Origin: Luscinia megarhynchos
Taxonomy: Eukaryota; Chordata; Aves; Passeriformes; Turdidae
Length of the DNA stretch: 64,000 nt
NCBI GenBank assembly: GCA_034336665.1
Contig: CM067589.1
Coordinates: 1,125,720-1,189,719, forward strand
Direction: 5' to 3'
In this document: in pieces, positions 12,180 to 24,100 of the stretch
Numbering within the stretch: the stretch's first letter is position 1
Layout of the letters: every line of letters starts with the position of its first letter
Translations under genes and position numbers: made by a program
Notes under the pieces: model-generated
The model's input: only the letters and a program-made list of their open reading frames with translations
What the model was told of the DNA's origin: nothing
Databases searched by the model: none

Positions 12180-15100
12180 GTAAAACCTGGAATTCCAGGA
12201 GAAGATCCGGGCCTGCCACTTCAAAATTTGGGAAAGTCCCAAATTCCCAATTTTAAAAACCCCAGGAAAACAGGAAATCCACGGATTTCCACCAGGAGGA
12301 CCTTCCAGGTTTTTCCAACGCCTTGCTGTGCTCATTCCCTTTTCCAGAGCATCCAAATTAAATCCTGGAATTAAATTAAGTCCAGCCCAGGCCTGGAGGG
12401 CAAAACTAATGAGGAGAAAAAGCCGGGAAAAGCTCCAGGGATTCGGGATCATCCCACATTTAATGTGGAGATAAGAGCCGGGCTCGGAATCAGCCTTGGC
12501 CTTATCTCTCTTTTCCTGTGAAGGCCACAAATTATTCCCTTCCCTAATGGGATTTTCTCGGGAATTATTTATGGGAAGAGCCTGAAACAGCTCCTGGCTT
12601 TTCCCTGAGCCGAGCTCGGAGTTAGGCCTGGCTTAACTCCCGCTAATCTCCACTCTAACGACATTTTCCGGAGATTTAACCCCAAACGCGTTCCCTGGCT
12701 GCATCAAATCCATGAGAAACGCATCCCAAAGGAGTAAAAAGGAGAATTTTCTGCTTTTCCTGATTTTTACGTATTTTTACAGATTTTTTCCATTTTTTTC
12801 CCCGTTTTCCAGAGCCCAGCTTTTTCGGCTCCGACTGGCACAAGCGCTGGTGCGTCCTCACCCAACGGAATTTCCTCTACTACAGCAACGAGAAAAGTGA
12901 GTGGGGAAAGAATTCCCAAATTCCCATGGAAAAGAGGGATCTGACCATGGAAAACCACAATTCCCAGCTGCTGGAAAAGGAAATCCCAGATGGATCTGGG
13001 TTTTTTTCTACTGAGGAAAAGGGAATTTTCTGACCATTCCTCTTTCCCGGATTTTTCTGGCCATTTCCCTTTCCCAGAATTTTGGAGCCATTTTTCCTTT
13101 CCCAGAATTTTTCAGCCATTTCCTTTTCCTGTAATTTTCCAACTATTTCCCATTCACAGAATTTTCCGTCCATTTCAATTTCCCAGATTTTTCTGGACAT
13201 TCCCCTTTCCCAGATTTTTCCAGCATTGTGCCTCAGTTTCCCTCTGTGGATAAAACCCCCTGCACCACATCCAGGGGTGGAAAAAAAGCTGGAAAATCCC
13301 AAATTCTGCCCAATTCCCTTTTCCCAGGCAAGCAGCCCAAAGGCTCCTTTCCCATCGAGCACTACCAAGCCTACCTGGATTCCCAGCTCCGGAAAGATTC
13401 CCGGAAAAAATGCTGCTTCCACCTACTCTGCCCGGGAAAACGCTCCTATGAGGTGGGAAACGGGGGGAAAATGGGAATCTGGGGGGGGATATGGGAATTT
13501 CAGGGGAGAAATGGGAATTTGGGGTGGAAATGGGAATTTTGGGGGGAAATTGGAATGGATTTCCATGGATTTCCATGGATCAGGCCTTACAGCTTTCCTG
13601 GGGTAGTGTTTCCATTGCTTTCCATAGATTTCCATGGGTTTCCATGGATTTTCATGGATTTTCCCAGGATATCCTGGCTGTGCTCTGCTCCCACTTGGAG
13701 CCAGGAAATAAATCCCTGAAATGGCTTTTCCCAGTGCCCTGGGGTTGGGCACGGTGGATTCCTTTTCCCAAATCCCAAATCCCAAATCCCAAATCCCGGA
13801 TAACGGATTCTCCCGTCAGTTCACAGCTCCGAGCCCGGCCGAGGCCCAGGATTGGGTGGAGCAGATCCAGTTCCTCCTCAAGGGTGAGTCTGGAGCAGCT
13901 CCCACTTTCTGGGATCTTTGGGAAGAGTTTTCTCACCTGGATCGGGGCTTTCCATCCACCCACATGGAATTTGGGATCATTCCCTGGGATTTTCCATCTT
14001 TCCTTGGGTTTTTCCTTTTTTTTTTTTCCTATTTCTCTGGTGTTAGGTTAGAGGCTCGATCCCATCCCTCTGGAATTGGGAGAATTCCCAGTTTTCATCC
14101 TGTTTTCCCTGACTCCAAGCTGGGTTTGTGTGGAGTTGCTCCAGTTGGAGACAGAGAAAATTCCAGAAACCCTCTGGAACCCTCTGGAACTTTCCAGAAC
14201 TTCTGGAACACCCTGGCTCCTTCCCTTCAGGATTCTGAATTTGGGGTTATTTCTTGGGATTTTCCATCTTTCCTTGGGTTTTTCCCGTCTTCTGTTGGAT
14301 TTTTCCATGGATTTTTACCTGTTCGGAGTTGTTCCCTGGGCTTTTCCATTTTTTCTTGGGTTTTTCCTTGGATTTTTTCCCGTTCTCAGGCTCAGGATTC
14401 GGATCTCAATCCCACTCCTCTGGAATCGAAGCAATTCCCACTTTCCCATCCCGTTTTCCCGTTTTTCTGGCAGACCTGAGCTCCCTGACCATTCCCTGCG
14501 ACGAGGATGAGGAGGAGGAGGAGGAGGAAGAGGAGGAGCTCTCCAAGGACCGGGACAGCTCCGATTCCATGAACAATTCCCAAAATTCCACCCTGAATCT
14601 GGAAGAGCCGGAGCAGGAAAGCGACGACATCTACGAGGTGCTGCCAGGTGAGCTCCCGAATTCCAAACTTCTCCTTGGAAAAACGGGAAGAAACCTTGGC
14701 CATTCCCATATCTCCCACCTTTAACCCACCCAAAATTTCAAGGTTTTATCCCATTCCTTTATCCCAAGTTTTTGATGGACCTCCCAAATCCAAACCTTGT
14801 TTGTCTGGAAATTTCGGATCTGGGAATTCTGCTGGAGCAGCTCTCAGAGTTTTCAGAGGTTTCCATGGGTTTTCATGGATTTCCATTGTTTTCATGGGTT
14901 TTCATGGGTTTTTATGGATTCTCATGGATTCTTATGGATTTTCATAGATTTCCTTGGAATTCCATGGATTTCCACAGGTTTCCATGGATTTCTGTGGATT
15001 TCCATGGGTTTTCACGGGTTTTAGTGAATTTCCATAGATTTTCCATAGGCTTCCATGGATTTCTGTGCATTTCCATGGATTTCCATGGGGGTTTTGTGCG

Positions 15101-18100
15101 TTTTCATGGATTTCCATGGATTTTCATGTATTAACCTTCCCAGCTTTCCTGGGATAACCCAACCCATGGATCTTCCTTCATCCCAAGCCCCCCAAAAAAC
15201 CCCAGGAAAAATCCCAACCCTCTCTCCTCTCCCCTCTCCCTCCCTTTACCTCCTGACCAAAAATCACGGAAAAAAACCCAGGAGACGGGAATAAAAAAAC
15301 CGGGAAAAGCCACGGAGAGATAATTTCCTTGGCGTTAATGAAGTTTTACAAAAACAGACGCGGCCGAGGCCAAATAAAATTTCACAGGTGATAAATTTTT
15401 CCAATTTCCCGGGAAGGATTCGATGGGAATGTTAAATCAGGAGTGAAGGTGTCCGTTCGGAAGCGCCGAGCTCTGCCGGGGAATTTTATCGACTGGAAAA
15501 TTGAATCAAATTGCTCCATTAAAAACTTGGCTCCTCAGAGATTCCGAAGCTTCCCGGGATGCGCCGGCGGCTCCGGAACCCCCGGGATGAGGATCCCAAA
15601 AGGGGTGGGAGGGAGAAGCTCAATTTTCCAAAGTTTTCCAAAGTTTTCCAGCTTTTTCATCGGATTCAATCCTGGAAAATCCAAGTGTTGGGTGGGATTG
15701 GGAAGGCAGAGCTTCACTTCCAGGCCTGATTCCAGGAAAATCCCTCGGTCCATCAGATTTGATCCCAGGAAATTTGGTTTTCCTAGTGTCCACAACAATT
15801 CGCATTTTCCATGAAAATCTTCTCCAATACTTCCTCTCTCCACAATCAATCTGGGAATTTTTTATTCCCAGGATTTTCTCGGAGCCCTGGGCCTGCCAGA
15901 GCTGCGACGTTACTGGATTTTTCCAGATTTTCCTGCTGTTTTTCCCTGATTTTTCTACTGTTTTCCCTGATTTTCTTGCTGTTTTCCCTGATTTTCTTGC
16001 TGTTTTCCCCTGATTTTTCCACTGGTTTTCCCTGATTTTCTGCTGGCTTTTCTGATTTTTCCACTGTTTTTTCCCTCCCCAGATGAGGAGATGGAGCCGC
16101 CATTCCCAGAGGACGAGGAGGATTTCGGGAGCGGGGAGGGTAAGATCTCAATCCAAAGGATTTCCAGGATATGAATGGGGGTGGAATATTTTGGGACTTT
16201 GGCCACTTTGGAGCATCCTGGGCTGTGGAAAATGTGGAGAGCATGAGAATTCCCAGGATTTGATGAGTGAGACTCTTGGCAATCATGGAATTCCAGTTGG
16301 GAAGACTCTTCCTGCTGGGATAAGAAGGCATCTCCCAAAATTCCTGTGATTTGGAGATTTTGAAATGGGAATTTTAATTTCTAAAAAGCCAGGGAGAGAT
16401 CCAGCAGGAATTTTGGGATGGCTCCTCTGGATCCCTTTCTTTCCGTTTTTCCCAGAAAATTCCGACGAGGATTATTCCAGTTATTACCAGGGATTGTGGG
16501 ACTGCCGCGGGGACAATCCCGACGAGCTCTCCTTCCAGCGGGGCGACCTCATCCGCATCCTCAGCAAGGTAGGAGCCGGAGGTTTTTGGGAATTTTTGTG
16601 GGAAATTTGGCTAGTTTTCCATTTTATTTCCCATTTCCAACGGGATGACCTCATTCGTGTCCCCGGTGAGGTAGGAGTGGGAATTTTTTCTCCTTTTCAA
16701 AGCCAAAAGGTGCTAAAATCGCTCAAAGTTATGATTTAAAATAAAATTGATGATGTTGGGAGGGGGGTTTTACTGGTTTTTACTGCTTTTACTGGTTTTT
16801 ACTGGTCTTTATTGGGTTTTCCTGATTTTTATTGGGTTTTCACTGTTTTTTACTGGCCTTTACTGGTTTTTACCAGGTTTCACCAGTTTTTACTGGCTTT
16901 TGTTGGGTTTCACCAGGTTTTGCTGATTTTTACTGGATTTTGCTGGTCTTTACTGGTTGTTGTTGGACTTCACCAGTTTTTACTGGTTTTTACTGGTTTT
17001 TACTGGTTTTTCCTGCATTTGGGGCCACTTTGAGGTCATGATTGGAGCCAGGGAGCAGCTCCCACTCCTGGTCCTGCATCCTGCTCTGGAAACTGTGAAT
17101 TCCCCATTTTTGGGGTCCGATTTAGGAATTTCAGGCCCCATCCCCTGCCCTGGGATCCCCCCAGTCTGTGTTTATCCAGAGGGTTCCACACCCCGGGATC
17201 CCAGTAGGAATTCCAGTGCTCCTGCCGGCTTTTCCCCCATAAATTCCGGGATGCAGGGAATTGGAGGGAGTGAGAGGCAGTGATGGGAGGGAGGAGGAGG
17301 AGGAGGAGGGAGGAGGAGGAGGAGGAGGAGGAGGAGGAGGAGGAGGGAGAAGGTTGGGAATGTTCACTCAGCTGCGCCTTAATTCCCTTTTCAATCTTGT
17401 CCCAATTAATTTCGCGGAATTAATCTCGTGGCGGCCGCTGGCTCTGGCCGCGGAGTAGCAGCTCCTATAAAATCCCATCTGGCGCCTTCCCGGCCTCGAC
17501 ATTCCCGGGAAAACTGGACACCGGGAGCGGAACGGGCTCAGGGAATCACGGAATTGTCACGGCTGGAAACCGATCCTGTCCCGGCCTTCCTTGGGCTCTT
17601 CAGGGAAATGGGGCCTTGTTTTATCCCAGGAATCCCGGGAATTCGGCTCCCAAGGGATCTTGGCCCTCCTGGATGTGGGAGATGACAACCCCAGGGGTGC
17701 CAACGGCGCATTCCCGCCAGGAGAAAACACTGGGAATTCATTTGGGAAAAGGGAAGAGTCATTCCCACCCCTAATTCCCGTCTGTAATTCCCACCCCTAA
17801 TTCCCATCCTTGATTCCCATCTCTGGAAGTATCCAAGGCCAGCTGGGCTGGGATGGCAGGTGTGGGAACGGGATGGGATTTGAGCTCCTTCCCACTCAGC
17901 TGGAATTCCATAATCTGACATAATCCCAACAAAACTCCGTTCCCATATCCGTGTTCCTGTCCTCCCTCCCGTTTTCCCATCTGAGCGATTCCTTCTCCAG
18001 GATAATTGTTGGAATGGGTGCCACTTCCCACTTGGATGTGACGCCATGCCCAGAAAACCAGGATCTGTTCATTCCTGCATCCCATAAAACCAGGATCTGT

Positions 18101-21100
18101 TCATTCTCTCAATCCCATAAAACCAGGATCCATTCACTCCTGCATCCCGTGAAACAGGGATCTGTTCATTCTCTCAATCTCTTCCCGTGTAATCGGGATC
18201 CACTCATTCCCTCAATGCCATAAAACTGGGATCCGCTCATTCCTGCATCCCATAAAACCGGGATCCGTTAATTCCCGCATCCCCTAAAACCAGGATCCAT
18301 TCGTTCCCGCATCCCAGATAACTGGAATCCGTTCATTCCCTCAATCCCTTCCCATAAAACCGAGATCCGTTAATTCTCTCAATTCTTTCCCAATAAAACC
18401 GGGATCCGCTCATTCCTGCATCCCATAAAACCGGGCTCTGTTCATTCCCACATCCCATAAAACCAGGATCCGTTCATTTTCTCAATCCCTTCCCATAGAA
18501 CCGGGGGAGGGAAGGGGCGGGAGAGAATTCCCACTTCCCGCGTCGCAGCCGAAGGCGCGGGGTGACATCTAGCGGCATTTTCCGTGGATTTGGGGACCGG
18601 GACCAGCCCTGTCCCCCCTCCCGTCCCCCTCCCGTCCCCTCCTGTCCCCTCCTGTCCCCTCCTGTCCCCTCCATCCCCGGAGGCGGCGCGGGATGAGTCC
18701 GGGCCGGGCTCAGCTGCGCTCGGATCCCGGGAATGATCCCACTGGGAATGTCGGCAGCGCCGGGATGGGGGCAGCTGGAAGGCAGCGGTCACTGCCCGGT
18801 CACCCCCCGGTCACTGCCTGGTCACTGCCTGGTCACTGCCTGGTCATTGCCTGGTCACTGCCTGGTCATCCCCTGGTCACTCCTGGTCACCCCTCGATCA
18901 TCCCCCAGTCACTCCTGGTCACTGCCTGGTCACTGCCTGGTCACTGCCTGGTCACCCCCTGGTCACTGCCTGGTCACTGCCTGGTCATTGCCTGGTCACC
19001 CCCTGGTCATTGCCTGGTCACTGCCTGGTCACTGCCTGGTCATTGCCTGGTCATTGCCTGGTCACTGCCTGGTCACCCCCTGGTCATTGCCTGGTCATTG
19101 CTTGGTCACTCCTGCTCATTGCCTAGTCACCCTCTGGTCATTGCGTGGTCATCCCCTGGTCACTCCTGGTCACCCCTCGATCATCCTCTGGTCACCCCTG
19201 GTCACTCTTGGTCATTCCTGGTCACTCCTGGTCACTCCTGGTCACTCCCTGGTCACTCTTGGTCATTCCTGGTCACTCCTGGTCACTCCTGGTCACTTTT
19301 GGTCACTCCTGGTCACCCCTCGATCACTCCTGGTCACTCCTGGTCACCCCCCATGACAGGAACAGGGACAGGGTCGAAGCTGATCCCAACTTTTCCCCAT
19401 CCACAGGGACTCACCTGCACATTCCCGATCCCAAATTCCAAATTTTCCCCATCTACGAGGCCTCAAGTACCGAGCCCTAATCCTGAATCCCAAATTTTGG
19501 CCCATCCACTGTCACCTGCCCATCCCTGCTGCTCCATCCCAAATTTTGGTGCTCCATCCCAAATTCATTTTGGTGCTTCATCCCGAATTTCCCTCCATCC
19601 ACAGGGATTCACCTGCACATTCCTGGGACAAACCTCACCTGGGAAAAGCTGGAATTCCTTCTCCACTTCCAGGAATTCCCGGGATAAACCCCGTCCATTC
19701 CTTATCCCGTAAATCCCGGGAATGCGGAGCCTGGCGGGCTGGAATTCCCAGGATTTCTGGGATATTCCCAGGTTTCCTTTGGAATTCCTCATCTGGGCGG
19801 GACAATTCCAAAGGATCCGGGAAAACCGGGAGGGATTTCGGGATCAACACCTTGGGAATTTGCTGGGATTGGCATTGGGTGAGAAAATTAATTAATTTAA
19901 TAAATGCAATAAATTGAATTAATTATTTAATGGAATAAAATAATTAATAAATAGGGAAATGACTCAATTCTAAATTAATTGCAAATTAATTCTAAATTAT
20001 TAAATCAAGAGGTGGATTAATGATAAATTAATAAATAAGGAAGGGAATTAATGATAAATTATTAAATAAGCAGATACATTAATGCTAATCAATTAAAAAA
20101 TAGAAAAGTAAACTAACGTCAATTGATTAATAAATACACAGGGAAATAAATACATCATAAATTAATAAATTAACAAATAAGCAAACAGGTAAATAAATGT
20201 TAATTAATTTATTATAAATTAATAAATGAACAGGTAAACAAACAGATAAATGAGCTCATTAATTCATCCATTATATATTATATACAAATTATATAATATA
20301 TAAATTAACCCATATAATTAATCCATAATAAATTAATTAATAAACTGGTAAACAAACAGGTAAATAAATGTTAATTAATCCATTACCAATTAATTAACAA
20401 ATAGGAAAGTAAAATAAAATAAAATAAAATAAAATAAAATAAAATAAAATAAAATAAAATAAAATAAAATAAAATAAAATAAAATAAATGAATTTTTGGT
20501 CAGGATTTGTTCTGGTGCTGAGGAGAAATTCAGGATTCAGGAATTCAGGCCAGGAAATTCCAGGATTTTCTGGGATCTGGGAATTCCATGGATGATGGGA
20601 TGTGCTCTGTGGAGCTTTTGGAGAGTTTTGATTTCTTTTCTGTTTTTAATTTTCATATCTTATATTCTATATTTAATACTTTGTATTTATAGTTAGTATT
20701 TTAAATATAATTTTTAAATTTTAATATTTTAATTCTTTATTTTTATATTTTAAATTTTTTGCTTTTCATTTTATATCTAATACTTTGTATTGTGCACTTT
20801 GTATTTCATATTTTGTATTATAAAATTTAATTTTAAAATTTTCTATTTTAATTTTTAATTTTTATATTTTATTTTTAGTACTTTATATTTTATACATTAT
20901 AATTTCTACTTTGTATTTTGAAATATAAATTTTAAATATTGGTATTCTATGTTTTAATTTTTATATTTTACATTTTGCATTTTGCATTTCAAATTTTACT
21001 CTTTACTTCCTATTTTATATTTTATTTTTTGTATTTTTATATTTTAATATTTAAATTTTGCATTTTACATTTTGCACTTTACATTTTATATTTTTTACTT

Positions 21101-24100
21101 TCTATTTTATATTTTAATGTTTTTATTTTATACTTTGCATTTTACATTTTAATTTTAATATTTTTATTTTATACTTCATATTTTATTTTTTACATTTTTA
21201 AATTTATATTTTAGGTTTTTTTACATTTTACATTTTTATTTTTTTATTCTCTATCCCACCTCGACTCCATCCATCCACACCCACCCCTGCCGGCAGATTC
21301 GGGAATTTTTCCATGGAAAACAGTGGGAAAAACAGAGAAACTGCAGGGAAAAAACAAATCCTGCTTATCCAAAACATCCCAGGAAAGGCTGAAATCCCAG
21401 AAATCCCAAAAATCCCCGAAATCCCGAAAATCCCTGAAATCCCAGAAATCCTGTAAATCCCGAAAATCGCGGAAATCCCTGAAATCCCAAAAATACCTGA
21501 AATCCCAGAAATCCCTGAAATCCCGGAAATCCCTGAAATCCCGGAATTCCTGGAATTCCCAGAAGTCCCAGGTCTCCTTTTCCCGGTGCTGATCCCAAAT
21601 CCCAGAGGAAATTCTTCTCCTTGGGAATCCATGGAATTCCCAATCCCTTCCCGCAGATCCCAAACAAATCCTGAGTTTAAAAAATCCCAAAAACCCGAAA
21701 ATCCGGGATGGGAGGAGCTGGGACGGGCCTGGATTTGGGGGGAAAATGGGAATTCTCCAGGCCCAAATCCCTCTGATCCCATCCTTTATTCCCATTTTTT
21801 TAAAATCCCTTTCCAAGGTGTAAAGGAAGGAAGATCCCGAATTTATGGAAAGGGAAAAGAGAATTGGGAATCCCTAAATGAGGCTGGAATTCCCAAATCG
21901 TCCCGGGAATTATCCCAAATTAATGCGGGATTTAATTAAAACCACGGGGATTCATCCCGAGGAATTCCCGGGAATTCAAGGATGAGATTCCCGCCCTTCT
22001 CCTGCTTTTCCCGCCGGATTTGGGATTCTGGGATGTGGGATGGGGGGGCAGCTCTGGGTTGGGATTTGGGAATGGGATCCTTGGGATTCCCTGTTCAAGG
22101 GATGAGGGGAAAGATTCCCGGTGATCCCAATCCCAGGAAAAGGGAAAACCCGATCCCAGTAACTCCCAGTTTGGGATCAGAGAGGAAAACCCGATCCCAG
22201 TAACTCCCAGTTTGGGATCAGAGAGGAAAACCCGATCCCAGTAACTCCCAGTCTGGGATCAGAGAGGAAAACCCGATCCCAGTAACTCCCAGTTTGGGAT
22301 CAGAGAGGAAAATCCAATCCCAGTAACTCCCAGTTCTCCCAGTTCCACAATCCCAGTCCAGGCCCCCCGGAGTCCCTCCCCCTTTCCCCACATTCCCCAC
22401 AGCAATCCCAAGGGGAAAACCCAAAAATTCCCAATCCCGAGGGAAAAACCCCAAAACTCCCAACCCGGGGGATTTGGGATCACCAAATATTCAGGATCTG
22501 GAATCCTGCTGGAAAAGGAAGCATTGGGATTCGGGATTTGGGATTTGGGGTTTGGGATTTGGGATTCGGGATTCGGGATTTGGGGTTTGGGGTTTGGGAT
22601 TCGGGATCTGGAATTTGGGATTCGGGATTCGAGATTTGGGACTCGGGATTCGGGATTTTGGGGTTTGGGATTCGGGATTTGGAATTTGGGATTCGGGATT
22701 CGGGATTCGGGATTTGGAATTTGGGATTTGGCCAAAAATCTGAGAAGAAAACGGGGTGATTCCCCAAAATTCCCAGTCCGGGGGATTTGGGATCACCAAA
22801 TATTCGGGATCTGGAATCCTGCTGGAAAAAAGAAGTGATTGGGATTGGGATTTGGGATTTGGCCGAAAATCTGGGAAGAAAAGGGGCGCTTCTGGCAATC
22901 CCCTATGAAGTTGTGACGTGGCCGTGTCCCCTTTCCCAGTCCCCATCCCTGGGGTGTCCCCTCGTCCCCTTTCCCTGCCCCAAATCCCGGGAATCTCCGA
23001 TTTTGGGATGGAAGCAACTTCGGGATTTCTCTGGAAAGGGATTTTTTGTTGGACTTTTGATCGGATCTGGGATCAGATTTTTTAATGGGATTTTTAAAAT
23101 TGGATCTTTAACGTGATTTTTGATTGGATTTTTGATCCGATCCATCCCAGAACCGACACTTGCTGCTCCTAATTCCTCACCCCACTCCCTTCTCCATGAT
23201 TCGTGATTCAGGATTTGGGATTTGGGATGGAATTATCCCAAACCCTCCCCTCAGCTCCGAACTCCTCCAGCCTCTCCTCTCCATCACACAAAAATATTCG
23301 GCCTCAGAGCAAATTTCGGAAAACGGAGCATGCGATAAACCAAATAAAAAATCACCCCCGCTTTTGTATTTTATTTCATTTTCTTTCCCCCCGCTGGGAT
23401 AGGTGGGAAAGGTTCATTATTTTTATTTTTTTTTCCTCTCTCCCTCACAATTTTACCATTAACTCGAGCCGGGAAGTTTTACCGGTGGAAAAACGACCAA
23501 TTTTTTATTTTTTTTCATTTTTTGTTGTTGTTGTTCCTCTCCCCCGCTCGGCAGCGGCGTTATTAAAATGCTAATTTAAACACCAAAAAAAAAAAAAAAA
23601 AGGAAAAAAAAAAGAGAGTTAAATATCTGGCGGTGCCTAATTGCAGCCCATAATGAGCTCTGGAAATGCGAGTGCCCCCGACACACGGAGAGCATCAACA
23701 GCCGCCGACACCTCATTAGCGGCCGCCTTCATTAATTCTGCCGGCCCCGCGCTGACCCCGGCGGGGCCGCGGGGCGCAGGTGGAGCCCGGGCGGCCCCGG
23801 GGAGGCGGCGGCGGGCCCGGCTCCGGTTGCCGCGGCAACGCGCGGGATGCGGCAGAGCCCGGGCGGCTCCTCGGGGGTCCCCGAGCTGCGACCGAGAGCC
23901 CCGAGTGCATCGCCGGTGGTCGGGGGGGTGCTGGGGGTGTGGAACCCCCAATTCGGGTGTATTCACCCCCTAATTCTGGGTGTATTTACCCCTAATTCGG
24001 GTGTATTCACCCCGTAATTCGGGTGTATTCACCCCGTAATTCGGGTATATTTACCCCCAATTCGGGTGTATTCACCCCCCAGTTCTGGTGTATTCACCCC

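Noticed and set aside
18693..19712. 339-codon frame of Leu-Pro-Gly-His-Cys-Leu-Val repeats
   Set aside because: 11 bp CTGGTCACTGC array in an intron.
23641..23973. 110-codon frame over the CpG-rich part of the SKAP1 intron
   Set aside because: No homology, compositional openness only; better explained as regulatory or CpG-rich DNA.
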